This document shows, piece after piece, positions 25,472-34,313 of a stretch of DNA of 56,044 nucleotides (positions within the stretch are counted from its first letter, which is position 1; the number at the start of each line of letters is the position of its first letter). The translations under genes were made by a program, and so were the position numbers. The notes beneath the pieces were generated by a model. It was given only the letters and a program-made list of their open reading frames with translations. It had not been told where the DNA came from and did not search any database. This DNA comes from Veillonellales bacterium. GTDB taxonomy: Bacteria; Bacillota; Negativicutes; JAAYSF01. The stretch is taken from assembly GCA_039680175.1 (NCBI GenBank), contig JBDKTO010000112.1:1-56044 (forward strand), given 5' to 3'.

Positions 25472-26881
25472 ATGAAAAATTCTAAGAATATGGTTTTTGT
25501 CAACGACAACGCTGCTTGTCAAAGTCAAACTAATACTGAGGCAAAGGGGGAGGCTCCTCGTCTTGAACGGGCATTAAAACCCATCCACCTTTGGGCGCTT
25601 GCGGTAGGTGTGGTTATTTCCGGCAATTATTTTGGCTGGAGTTATGGCTTTGGGGCCGGTGGACCTATTGGCTTGGCTATCGCCTTGATTCCGGTCACCA
25701 TTTTCTATATCACCTTTATTTTGTCTTATTCCGAGCTAGCAACAGCCATTCCGCACGCTGGGGGGCCATCAGCCTATTCCCGGCGCGCTCTTGGCAAGTT
25801 TTGGGGGTATATAAGCGGCATAAGCTGCTTGATTGAATTTGTGTTTGCCACTCCCGCTATTGCTTTAGCTGTAGGGGGTTATGTTCATAACATTGTCCCG
25901 CCTGTTTCCACTATGACGGCTACGGTAGTTGCGCTTTTACTCTTTATTTTTATTAATTACTGGGGTATTAAAGTATCGGCTGTATTTGAACTGGTTGTCA
26001 CTGTTGTTGCGCTGCTTGGGTTGATGCTATATTGGAGTTTTGCGGCACCATATTTTGAAATTAGCAGAATAATGACTGAACCGCTTCTGCCTAACGGCTA
26101 CCATGGTATTATGGCGGCGGTGCCTTTTGCAATTTGGTTTTTTTTGGCGGTTGAAGGCGTCGCCATGGCGGCGGAAGAGATGGTCAATCCGCAAAAAGAT
26201 ATTTCCATCGGGTTTTTGTATGGAATGGGCACTCTTTTGATAATGGCGGTTATGACTCTGACTATGACGGCTGGTATCGCCGACTATAATCTCGTCAAGA
26301 AAGTCGATTTTCCATTGCCAATGGCCTTAAGTGAGGTATATGGACAAGGGCATTGGAGCGTTGCGCTGATTAATTTTATTGCGCTGTTCGGCTTAGTTGC
26401 CTCCCTCCATGGAGTAATTGTCGGCTATTCCCGCCAAACGTATGCCATGGCTCGCAGCGGCTATTTGCCTAAATTTTTAGCGTATATCAATCCAGATCAT
26501 CATGCTCCGGTATGGGCTCTGATAGTGCCGGGGATGGTCGCCTTGAGTGCCGCATTAACAGGTTTGACTGATATTGTTATCACTATTGCGGTATATGGTT
26601 CGGTAATTATGTATCTAATCAGTTTGGTAAGTTTGTTTGTGTTGCGGGCTAAGGAACCAGAACTCAAAAGGCCTTTTAAGGTGCCTTATCCGGTTGTTCC
26701 AGCGATTAGTTTCTTAATGGCCATTTTTTGTTTGGTCAGTGTGGTTTATACCACTGTTGAGATCCTGAAATGGGTAGCGCTGGCGTATGGGATTGCGGTC
26801 GTGTACTACTTGATCTGGGGGGATAAAGCCATTCGCCCCTTTAACGAAGAGTTCGAAGTATTGGATAGGCTGAATAAATAG
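25472..26881 (+). CDS. APC-family permease, ethanolamine-permease-like
   Basis: This 469-residue protein has about 12 transmembrane segments and an APC-superfamily layout. ALAVGVVISGNYFGWSYGFGAGGP near 40 and SYSELATAIPHAGGPSAYSRRALGKFWGYISG near 90 match the ethanolamine permease (Eat-type) subgroup rather than general amino-acid carriers. WFFLAVEGVAMAAEEMVNPQKDI near 210 is also typical. Substrate could be ethanolamine, a related diamine or an amino acid. Its place between the lyase and a second aspartase suggests it imports the substrate or exports the amine product of the argH-like lyase. Confidence 0.85.
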   Translation: MKNSKNMVFVNDNAACQSQTNTEAKGEAPRLERALKPIHLWALAVGVVISGNYFGWSYGFGAGGPIGLAIALIPVTIFYITFILSYSELATAIPHAGGPSAYSRRALGKFWGYISGISCLIEFVFATPAIALAVGGYVHNIVPPVSTMTATVVALLLFIFINYWGIKVSAVFELVVTVVALLGLMLYWSFAAPYFEISRIMTEPLLPNGYHGIMAAVPFAIWFFLAVEGVAMAAEEMVNPQKDISIGFLYGMGTLLIMAVMTLTMTAGIADYNLVKKVDFPLPMALSEVYGQGHWSVALINFIALFGLVASLHGVIVGYSRQTYAMARSGYLPKFLAYINPDHHAPVWALIVPGMVALSAALTGLTDIVITIAVYGSVIMYLISLVSLFVLRAKEPELKRPFKVPYPVVPAISFLMAIFCLVSVVYTTVEILKWVALAYGIAVVYYLIWGDKAIRPFNEEFEVLDRLNK

Positions 26882-26949
26882 AGATTCAAACTGTAAATCG
26901 TAGGTGACCTTCTTGTAAAATAAACCAGAGTAACGGAGGGAAATATGCA

Positions 26950-28368
26950 ATGAGAATTGAACAAGACTGTTTAGGTGAATTACAGGTTCCAGCAGATGTT
27001 TATTACGGTATCCAAACAGAACGTGCGAAACATAATTTCGATGTGTCGGGGCACACCATTAGCGAATTGCCTACATTTATTCGTTCGATAGCAACAATAA
27101 AAAAAGCGGCGGCACTTGCCAATAGAGATATAGGGGTACTGGATGATCAAATAGCCGGCGCAATTTGTCAGGCCGCTGAAGAAATTATTGCTGGTAAGTT
27201 TACCGAAGAGTTTCCTGTTGATATTTTTCAAGGGGGCGGCAGTACTTCGACCAATATGAATGTAAATGAGGTAATTGCCAATAGGGCCAATGAGATTCTG
27301 ACTGGGCACAAGGGATATGACAGCGTTCATCCGAACACCCATGTTAATATGGGACAGTCGACGAATGATGTTATTCCCGCCGCAATGAGTCTGACCTGCT
27401 GTATTTATTTAAAAGAACTGATTGATAGTCTGCGGTATTTAGAAAAGCATTTGGCAAAAAAAGTCGATGAATTTAGGCTGATTGTCAAAGTGTCGCGCAC
27501 ATGCATTCAAGATGCCGTGCCTATAACGTTGGGCCAGGAGTTTAGCGGATATTTATCCTTTATTAGGCGTCACATCAGTCAATTCGAGCAGATAATGCAT
27601 TCCTGTGCAGAGCTGTCTCTTGGGGCAACAGCTGTAGGAACGGGATTAGGGGCTTTTTCCGGATATGTTTCAAAGGTTTACGAGTACTTGACTCGTCTGA
27701 CAGGCATTCCCGTGAAGGTGAAAGCCAATTTGTTTGATGGACTTCAAAATGCCGATCCTTATCTGCAAGTATCCGGAACTTTAAAAACGCTTGCAACGGG
27801 ATTGGGTAAAATCGCCACAGATCTCAGAATTATGTCTTCAGGCCCTCGGGCTGGTTTTAATGAAATCGAATTACCCTCCGTACAGCCCGGCTCATCCATT
27901 ATGCCGGGGAAAGTGAATCCCGTGATGCCTGAATTGATGAATCAGATATGTTATCAGGTTTGCGGTAATGATTCTGCGATTTCCATGGCTGTTGAGGGAG
28001 GTGAGTTGGATCTTAACGTGTGGGAGCCATTAATCATAAAATGTCTATCTGAGTCGTTTAAAATTCTAACCCGAGGCATTTTTCGGTTTACCGATTATTG
28101 TATTAGCGGTATAAAAGCAAACGAAGCAGTTTGTAAAAGAAATGCGGAATACTCGTTGGCTATTTCAACGGTGATTGCGGCTCTGTTCGGTTACGAAACG
28201 GGAACGAAAGTTGCGAAAGAAGCGTATCGTACCGGTGCAACGGTAAAAGAAGTAGCCTTAAAAATGGGTCTATTTACTGAGGAAGAAGCGGAAACGCTAA
28301 TGGATCCACTGACATTAACGGATCCGTCCAAGAGTAGCGAAATTCTTGCTTTATGTAAGCTGAAATGA
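26950..28368 (+). CDS. aspA: Aspartate ammonia-lyase (second copy)
   Basis: This 472-residue aspartase is clearly paralogous to the protein at 22448: both share DCxGE...YYGIQTERA, NVNEVIANRANEILTGHKGY, VNMGQSTNDVIPAA and SGPRAGxNEIxLPSxQPGSS. The Ser loop GSSIMPGKVNPVMPELMNQ is intact. It differs most at its N- and C-termini and between residues 150 and 260. GGAGGG precedes the start. Two copies in one operon may serve different fluxes, substrates or expression levels; nothing in the sequence decides this. A strong terminator follows. Confidence 0.92.
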   Translation: MRIEQDCLGELQVPADVYYGIQTERAKHNFDVSGHTISELPTFIRSIATIKKAAALANRDIGVLDDQIAGAICQAAEEIIAGKFTEEFPVDIFQGGGSTSTNMNVNEVIANRANEILTGHKGYDSVHPNTHVNMGQSTNDVIPAAMSLTCCIYLKELIDSLRYLEKHLAKKVDEFRLIVKVSRTCIQDAVPITLGQEFSGYLSFIRRHISQFEQIMHSCAELSLGATAVGTGLGAFSGYVSKVYEYLTRLTGIPVKVKANLFDGLQNADPYLQVSGTLKTLATGLGKIATDLRIMSSGPRAGFNEIELPSVQPGSSIMPGKVNPVMPELMNQICYQVCGNDSAISMAVEGGELDLNVWEPLIIKCLSESFKILTRGIFRFTDYCISGIKANEAVCKRNAEYSLAISTVIAALFGYETGTKVAKEAYRTGATVKEVALKMGLFTEEEAETLMDPLTLTDPSKSSEILALCKLK

Positions 28369-28464
28369 GGAAATTTCAAATTCTATATAGAACCATATGA
28401 AAAGAACACGCCCCGTCTCAAATCAACTGCTTACTTGCATTGACAAATAGTTATAAATTTCTTA

Positions 28465-28512
28465 TAAACCCCAGGCAGAGTCAATAACTGCCTGGGGTTT
28501 ATATTTTTTTTG
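28465..28512 (+). terminator. Strong terminator ending the aspartase operon
   Basis: TAAACCCCAGGCAG (28465-28478) pairs perfectly with CTGCCTGGGGTTTA (28488-28501), then a run of eight or more T from 28503. Confidence 0.93.
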
Positions 28513-28613
28513 CCTATTTTGCGTTAAGTTTGCCGATATTTATGACAAGAAATCCCGAAACAAGGTAGTATAGCTGCTCGGTTGACAATTGATGCAACTT
28601 TACCCCCTTATAG

Positions 28614-28701
28614 GTCGAAACCAGTTTGGCAGGACTAGCTAAAATATTTTTAAAAGATTTTTTCGACAAACCGCTTTTCAGTAAAGGCGGGGGCTGCCAA
28701 A
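28614..28701 (+). ncRNA. Structured leader RNA of the polysaccharide operon, possible pseudoknot
   Basis: Three complementary pairs are visible upstream of the first export gene: GTCGAAA (28614-28620) with TTTCGAC (28661-28667), TTTGGCAG (28625-28632) with CTGCCAAA (28694-28701), and a local hairpin CCGCTTTT/AAAGGCGG (28671-28678 with 28683-28690, one wobble). The first two cross, giving either a pseudoknot or alternative folds. It matches no riboswitch class I recognise (no GEMM-I core). The rest of 28513-28861 holds no gene. Confidence 0.45.
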
Positions 28702-28861
28702 TAGAAGAGAAGGTTTAAGGGAAAAGAGAATTGTCGGATTTATACAATATTGATACTCAAATGTTAGGAATGTGCATAATAGGTCGGGATTAGTTTCTTG
28801 ATTTGGTAAATAATTACAACTAAAATAAGCATAATGAAGCATTTTGGAGAGAGGAGATACT

Positions 28862-29497
28862 ATGAATCGTCTTGCAAAAATTGTATTGCTGATTCTAATA
28901 ACGATGATGGGCTGCGGCGCAAGCGCATCCGCGCAGGATTACCAACTAGGTGCCGGTGATGTGCTGGGTATCGGGGTATGGGGCTACGACGAATTTCAGA
29001 ATAAAGAACCTATTATCGTCAGGCCGGATGGCAAAATTGCTTTTCCGCTGCTCGGCGAGGTAGAAGTTGCCGGCAGATCACCGGCTGAAGTATCCGATAT
29101 ACTCACGGCTGGCTTATCGCATTATATCAATACTCCCCATGTTACAGTAAACGTTATGCGTTTTCGCACCACCCGGGTTTATGTGCTAGGAGAAGTAGAG
29201 AAACCAGGAATGTACGAAATCGAAAAGCAGCATAATTTGCTGGACGCCATCGGTATGGCGGGAGGATATACTAAAGACGCCGCCAAGAAAAAGGTTTTGA
29301 TTATTAGGCGGGATAAAAGCGGACAACCAGTTGTCGCCAATGTTCTCAACCTGGTGAGTAAAGGGGACTTATCGCAAAATTATGCTTTAAATGAGGGCGA
29401 CATCGTTTATCTAGCCAGCAACGGCAGAATCGATTTGCTCAGAGACATACTGCCGGTGATTTCCATCGTTTATCAGGTTCATCAGTTTGATGATTAA
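28862..29497 (+). CDS. Polysaccharide export protein (Wza-like, SLBB)
   Basis: From ATG at 28862 (GGAGAGAGGAG ahead; six codons inside a longer frame) this 211-residue protein has a signal sequence containing a possible lipidation Cys (TMMGC at about residue 19), a Poly_export domain (YQLGAGDVLGIGVWGYDE, then PDGKIAFPLLGEVEVAGRS) and one SLBB domain (VYVLGEVEKPGMYEI, then GYTKDAAK). It is shorter than E. coli Wza (about 380), as is frequent in Negativicutes. It would form or seed the outer-membrane exit for the polysaccharide. Confidence 0.9.
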   Translation: MNRLAKIVLLILITMMGCGASASAQDYQLGAGDVLGIGVWGYDEFQNKEPIIVRPDGKIAFPLLGEVEVAGRSPAEVSDILTAGLSHYINTPHVTVNVMRFRTTRVYVLGEVEKPGMYEIEKQHNLLDAIGMAGGYTKDAAKKKVLIIRRDKSGQPVVANVLNLVSKGDLSQNYALNEGDIVYLASNGRIDLLRDILPVISIVYQVHQFDD

Positions 29498-29513
29498 TAC
29501 GGAGGTAGAAACA

Positions 29514-30977
29514 GTGGAAGAAAGTAAACTGGACTTGCAAAATATGATTAAAATAGTAAAACGGCGCCGCAAACTGATTGTTGGCATATTTGCCGGAATT
29601 ACCCTATGCGCTGCAGCTGTCAGCTTTAGCATGCCTTCCGTTTACGAATCCGAAACAACGTTCAGAGTTAAACAGCCAAACGGCCTGGCGAGTTCGCTGG
29701 TGGTTGATATGCCGATAAAAAATCCTGGTGCCGCCGTTCCACTGTTAACATATGCCGAGATATTAAAAAGCCGGACCGTTGTGCAGGATGTAATTGGAAA
29801 AACGCAAGCTGTTAATGGGAAAAACCTTGATTACAACAACATGATCAACCGCATCACGACGCAGCCGGTTAAGGATACTGAGATTCTTAGAGTAAAAGTT
29901 ACAGCCTCGTCGCCGGAGGAGGCGCAGTTCATTGCTCAGACCTTGACAGAATCGTTTAACAGCAAGCTGACAGAGTGGTCCAGATCTGAGCAGGCGGCAG
30001 TTCGCAAATTTATCGGCGAGCGTTTAACTCAATCACAAATTAAACTGGAGAAAGCCGAAATCGCCTTGCAGGATTATAAGAGCGTCAATAAATTAACCGA
30101 TCCCGGTACGGAAACCAAGGCGCTGGTTGATACGCTGTCCACCATTAACAAGTTAGCTGCTGATAGTGCTGTTGCGCAAGCGGCAGCACAAGGCAAGCTG
30201 GCGAATGCCCAGCAGGAGCTGGCGGGCGAAACCCCAGGGGCCATTGCTGATAACTTATTAATACAGCAATATAAGGCTAAGCTGAGTGACTTGGAGGTGC
30301 AGCTCGTTGAGTTAACTTTAAAATATACGCCGAACCACCCAGCTGTAATCGCTGCCCAGGCAGCAATTCAGGAAACGCAAAGGCGGCTGAATGAGGAAGC
30401 CGCCAGTGTCATTAACGCCGAAGCACCTTCCCTGAACCCTATTCATCAATTATTACTGCAAAGCCGGATCACGGCGGAAGCCGAGATTGCCGCTGCCTCC
30501 GCGCAGCAGGGGGCTATTGATAGAATTGTAAACCAAAATCAGCAGGAATTAGGCAAGATGCCAATGAAAGAGCGCGGTTTGGCCAAAGTGATGCGTGATG
30601 CGACAGTGGCACAGGAAATATATATTATGCTGGCAAAACGCTACGAAGAGGCACGGATCAGCGAAGTAATGCAGCCCACGGATTTACAGCTGATCGACTC
30701 CGCTACCCGGCCGGACAGGCCCATCAGCCCTAATAAGGTAAAAATTATTGTGATTGGCGCACTTCTCGGCCTTCTTACCGGTATCGGTCTGGCATTGCTT
30801 ACGGAATATCTGAATCAATCTGTTCGAACTGCGGATGATGTTAAACGTTATTTTAATCTGCCTGTTTTAGGAAGTATACCGCATTTTGATCAGGAGTATC
30901 GAGCGCCTGCGGCCAGTTTGACGGACAAGCTCAGACAAATAACATCAGGCAACATGCAGAAAGGGGTGCAACGATGA
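29514..30977 (+). CDS. Chain-length determinant / GumC-type protein (Wzc N-part)
   Basis: From GTG at 29514 (GGAGGT seven bases before; the frame extends a little further up) this 487-residue protein has a Wzz domain: an N-terminal transmembrane segment (about 23-45), then SVYESETTFRVKQP, a long coiled coil (about 145-330, with AAAQGKLANAQQELAGE) and a GNVR region (ATRPDRPISPNKVKI), ending with a second transmembrane segment. The kinase part is a separate gene, which starts 4 bases before this gene's stop. Together they control chain length and export. Confidence 0.9.
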   Translation: MEESKLDLQNMIKIVKRRRKLIVGIFAGITLCAAAVSFSMPSVYESETTFRVKQPNGLASSLVVDMPIKNPGAAVPLLTYAEILKSRTVVQDVIGKTQAVNGKNLDYNNMINRITTQPVKDTEILRVKVTASSPEEAQFIAQTLTESFNSKLTEWSRSEQAAVRKFIGERLTQSQIKLEKAEIALQDYKSVNKLTDPGTETKALVDTLSTINKLAADSAVAQAAAQGKLANAQQELAGETPGAIADNLLIQQYKAKLSDLEVQLVELTLKYTPNHPAVIAAQAAIQETQRRLNEEAASVINAEAPSLNPIHQLLLQSRITAEAEIAAASAQQGAIDRIVNQNQQELGKMPMKERGLAKVMRDATVAQEIYIMLAKRYEEARISEVMQPTDLQLIDSATRPDRPISPNKVKIIVIGALLGLLTGIGLALLTEYLNQSVRTADDVKRYFNLPVLGSIPHFDQEYRAPAASLTDKLRQITSGNMQKGVQR

Positions 30978-31645
30978 CGAATAAGCTGAAGCTAATTGTC
31001 AATGAACGGGCTAGATCACCGGTAGCCGAAGCTTTCCGTGCCCTGAGAACCAACATACAGTTTTCAAAAGCTGACGGCGAACTTCGCATCATCATGGTTA
31101 CCAGTCCCGGTCCGGCAGAAGGGAAATCGACTGTCCTTGCCAATATTGCAGTATCCATGGCTCAGGCAGGCAGAAAAGTTTTGATTTTAGACTGTGACCT
31201 TAGGAAACCGGTACAACATAGTGCTTTTCGGCTCACGGGCAAAGGCCTGACGAATGCCTTGGCGGAAGGTATGCCGGTCACTAGCTTAATTCAGGAAACA
31301 GATATTAAAAATTTACGGGTTGTTACAAGCGGACCGATACCGCCTAATCCTTCCGAACTGCTAGGAACAAGTCAAATGCAGCAGATACTTAACAGCTTGA
31401 AAGAGCAGTGCGATGTCCTGCTTATTGACGCCCCGCCGGTTGTCGCGGTAACGGATGCATCGGTGCTGGCCGCCAGAACTGACGGCGTGATACTTGTTGT
31501 CAATTCTGGCACCACTCGGCCGGAGATGGTGCAAAAGGCAAAAGACCTGCTCATCAAAGCGCATGGCGATATTCTCGGTGTTGTATTGAATCGGGTGGAA
31601 ATTGACACAGATCAGGCCGATTACTACTATTACTATGGGAATTGA
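30974..31645 (+). CDS. BY-kinase-type tyrosine autokinase (CpsD/CapB-like)
   Basis: This 223-residue cytoplasmic protein contains the bacterial tyrosine-kinase set: Walker A TSPGPAEGKST near residue 40, Walker A' VLILDCDLRKP near 68 and Walker B DVLLIDAPPV near 150. Its C-terminus ends in QADYYYYYGN, the Tyr cluster that is autophosphorylated in CpsD-type kinases. Overlap of 4 bases with the preceding chain-length gene indicates that the two form the split Wzc complex. Phosphorylation cycling would tune polymerisation and export. Confidence 0.93.
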   Translation: MTNKLKLIVNERARSPVAEAFRALRTNIQFSKADGELRIIMVTSPGPAEGKSTVLANIAVSMAQAGRKVLILDCDLRKPVQHSAFRLTGKGLTNALAEGMPVTSLIQETDIKNLRVVTSGPIPPNPSELLGTSQMQQILNSLKEQCDVLLIDAPPVVAVTDASVLAARTDGVILVVNSGTTRPEMVQKAKDLLIKAHGDILGVVLNRVEIDTDQADYYYYYGN

Positions 31646-31683
31646 GCAAGAAATGGAATTAAGTATGGGAAGGTAAAAAAGAG

Positions 31684-32241
31684 ATGCTGAGGGGATTAAC
31701 TTATCTGCTGAGAGCTTTTTTATATCGAGTGCGGGGAGAATGTACTACCGAGAAGCTGCTTAGCATGGGTATGAGAATTGGGAAAAATTTCAATCGACAG
31801 TACGGTGTAATTCTTGATCCATCACATTGCTGGCTTATTTCTATCGGTGATAATGTGACAATCGCACCGCGGGTTCATATATTAGCCCATGATGCCAGCA
31901 CGTACTTATATCTGGGCTATACAAAAATAGGTAGAGTGAACATAGGAAATAATGTTTTTATCGGTGCAGAAAGCGTTGTATTACCTAATGTAACAATTGG
32001 CGATAACGTCGTAATTGGCGCAAACAGCACTGTTACAAAAGACATACCGCCCAATACTGTTTATGCGGGCAATCCTGCCCAATATGTGTCCAGCATCGAG
32101 GAGTTTATCAATAAGAACAAGGAACTTAAGAAATATAGGCCTTATTATGGTGAAGAGTATACCGTAAGAAAAAAGGTAACTGGTCAGAGAAAACAAAAAA
32201 TGGTCGATGAGTTAGCGGAAGGTCCGGGATATGTAGTTTGA
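31684..32241 (+). CDS. LbH-type acyltransferase (polysaccharide O-acetyltransferase)
   Basis: This 185-residue protein has the left-handed beta-helix repeats of hexapeptide transferases from about residue 50 to 140: IGDNVTIAPRVHILAHDAS, VNIGNNVFIGAESVVLPNVTIGDNVVIGANSTVTKDIPP and the closing AGNPAQ. The HDAS His near 71 is a plausible catalytic base. The family transfers acetyl or similar groups from acyl-CoA to sugar hydroxyls or amines. It probably decorates the polysaccharide; the acceptor is unknown. Confidence 0.85.
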   Translation: MLRGLTYLLRAFLYRVRGECTTEKLLSMGMRIGKNFNRQYGVILDPSHCWLISIGDNVTIAPRVHILAHDASTYLYLGYTKIGRVNIGNNVFIGAESVVLPNVTIGDNVVIGANSTVTKDIPPNTVYAGNPAQYVSSIEEFINKNKELKKYRPYYGEEYTVRKKVTGQRKQKMVDELAEGPGYVV

Positions 32242-32290
32242 TTGCTGCAATGGGAGGTATTTCCTGAAGCTGAGAAGGGATGAACGTTAC

Positions 32291-33097
32291 ATGGAGTCAA
32301 AGAAAGTTTCGGTGATTATGGGAGTATATAATTGTGAAAACACAGTAAAGGAAAGTATTGATTCAATCATAAACCAAACTTATACTAACTGGGAATTCAT
32401 TATCTGTGACGACGGTTCTTCGGATAATACATATAAAATTGCGCTGGAATATGCACATCAGTATCCGGATAAGATCAGATTGATAAAAAACGAGAAAAAT
32501 CTTCGTCTGGCAGCGACGTTAAATCACTGTCTGGAATACGCAACGGGTGAATATGTTGCCCGGATGGACGGAGATGATATATCTCTCCCCGCAAGGTTTA
32601 AGACGCAGGTCGCTTTTTTGAATGCCAACCCTCAATATCAAGTCGTTGGCACACAAATGATCACGTTTAATGAAACCGGCGATCAAGGAATCAGAGGGGG
32701 AATTGAAAAACCAGATAAAACATACCTCAGATATACCACTCCATTTGCTCATGCTACGATCATGATGCGGAAGGATGCTTATGATAAACTTGCCGGCTAT
32801 AAGGTGGATAAAGAAATAACAAGATGCGAAGATGTTGATTTATGGTTTAGATTTTTTAAGGAAGGATTGCAGGGCTATAATATACCAATTCCTTTATATA
32901 AAGTCAGGGAAGGGATTCAGGATTTTAAACGCAGAAAATTGTCATACGCAATTAATACAGCTAAAGTTTGTTATAAAGGTTATAAATTATTAGATTATCC
33001 CAAAAAATATTATATTTTTGCCTTAAAACCAATAGTATCCAGCTTAATACCGCCCAAATTGCTGAAGTACTATCATAATCTGAAAGAGGCGAAATAA
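32291..33097 (+). CDS. Glycosyltransferase family 2
   Basis: This 268-residue GT-A-fold enzyme starts KVSVIMGVYNCENTVKESIDSIINQTYTNWEFIICDDGSSDNT, with the nucleotide-binding DDGSSD, and later has YVARMDGDDISLPARF (DxD-type) and CEDVDLWFR. All catalytic landmarks of GT2 are present. It probably adds one sugar of the repeat unit; donor and linkage are unknown. The start is supported by a GAGAAGGGA site. Confidence 0.9.
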   Translation: MESKKVSVIMGVYNCENTVKESIDSIINQTYTNWEFIICDDGSSDNTYKIALEYAHQYPDKIRLIKNEKNLRLAATLNHCLEYATGEYVARMDGDDISLPARFKTQVAFLNANPQYQVVGTQMITFNETGDQGIRGGIEKPDKTYLRYTTPFAHATIMMRKDAYDKLAGYKVDKEITRCEDVDLWFRFFKEGLQGYNIPIPLYKVREGIQDFKRRKLSYAINTAKVCYKGYKLLDYPKKYYIFALKPIVSSLIPPKLLKYYHNLKEAK

Positions 33098-33117
33098 AAA
33101 ATTGAGAGGTAAATACG

Positions 33118-34206
33118 ATGTCTGTGCTGTGGATAACACTCGCTATAGTTTTTATAAGCGGATATTTTGCCCGAAGGTACAATGGCAATGTTGCTGCAAT
33201 AGACGGCGTTATTCTTACTTCCAACAGGCCCAATAAGGGCTTGGCCTTTATCGCTGCTGCAGCACTGGTTTTAGTCTCAGGCCTACGCAACAATATCGGC
33301 GATACTGGCTACTATATATATGGTTTTGTTCATTCTATACCATATAAGGGTGAGCCGGGTTTTGATGTTTTTCAAAGTCTTATCAAAGAGCTCATCTCCA
33401 ATGACCCGCAAGTTTTTATATTCATATGTGCTTTGATTACCAATGCATTGATCGTGCTTGTATTTTATAAATACTCCGCTATGTTCGAGCTCAGCCTGTT
33501 TCTCTATATCACCACCGGTAATTATTTAGTTACGATGAATGGCATCAGACAATGTCTGGTATCGGCAATAGTATTTTTAGGGACTCAACTTATTGCAACA
33601 GGGAAATGGCTGCCTTTCTTTATTCTCGTCGGCTTAGTAAGTACGATTCATACGTCGGCGTTGATCTTTATTCCCGTCTATTTTTTTGTCAGATTAAAGC
33701 CATGGAGCAAGCTGATTAGTATCACACTGATCGCAGCTATCGTTGTTCTCTTATTATTTGATCAAATTGGCGCTTTTTTGTTAGGTACTTTCGACGGTAC
33801 TCAATATGCTGGTTATGAAAAATCAATACTTGCAGCAGGCGGCGGGGCCAATATACTCAGAGTATTTGTTGGGGCTGTCCCGGTGATATTAGCCTATTTA
33901 GGGAGAAAACAAATTGAAAAAAATAATGATAAATTTGTCAATATACTCATTAACTTTAGTGTATTAAATCTTACTTTTTATGTTTTAGCTGTACAAAACT
34001 GGATTTTCGCCAGAATGAATGTGTATTTTGGTTTGTATGGGCTGCTGCTTTTACCGTGGCTAATAAAAAAACTGTTTGATAAAAAAACGAGCGCAATTGT
34101 CTATGGCAGCTGCGTGCTATTGTATATCATTTTTTGTTATTTCGAGCTGGAAAGTTATTTGAGTTATTGGGGAATTGGATATAGAAGTGATTTTATCGGA
34201 CTTTAA
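33118..34206 (+). CDS. EpsG/Wzy-type polysaccharide polymerase
   Basis: This 362-residue membrane protein has about ten hydrophobic segments and SGLRNNIGDTGYYIYGF near residue 60, the R-x-N-x-G-D-T pattern of EpsG-family polymerases. It is the only polymerase candidate found in the locus and is flanked by glycosyltransferases, so it most likely joins repeat units in the Wzx/Wzy route. It ends 107 bases before the next gene, a short gap without a separate gene I can support. Confidence 0.85.
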   Translation: MSVLWITLAIVFISGYFARRYNGNVAAIDGVILTSNRPNKGLAFIAAAALVLVSGLRNNIGDTGYYIYGFVHSIPYKGEPGFDVFQSLIKELISNDPQVFIFICALITNALIVLVFYKYSAMFELSLFLYITTGNYLVTMNGIRQCLVSAIVFLGTQLIATGKWLPFFILVGLVSTIHTSALIFIPVYFFVRLKPWSKLISITLIAAIVVLLLFDQIGAFLLGTFDGTQYAGYEKSILAAGGGANILRVFVGAVPVILAYLGRKQIEKNNDKFVNILINFSVLNLTFYVLAVQNWIFARMNVYFGLYGLLLLPWLIKKLFDKKTSAIVYGSCVLLYIIFCYFELESYLSYWGIGYRSDFIGL

Positions 34207-34313
34207 TATAGGGGATAATGTCCATCCGTCTCTCAGTATCCATTATTTAGCTAGGGTAAGTTTGTACGCAGGACTAAGAAAAGAGGCATTATTCTCTTTG
34301 GAAGCGGGAGAAA

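Noticed and set aside
28844-29497. Longer start for the Wza-like gene at 28844
   Set aside because: GGAGAGAGGAG lies inside that extension and points to the ATG at 28862, which also begins the signal sequence.
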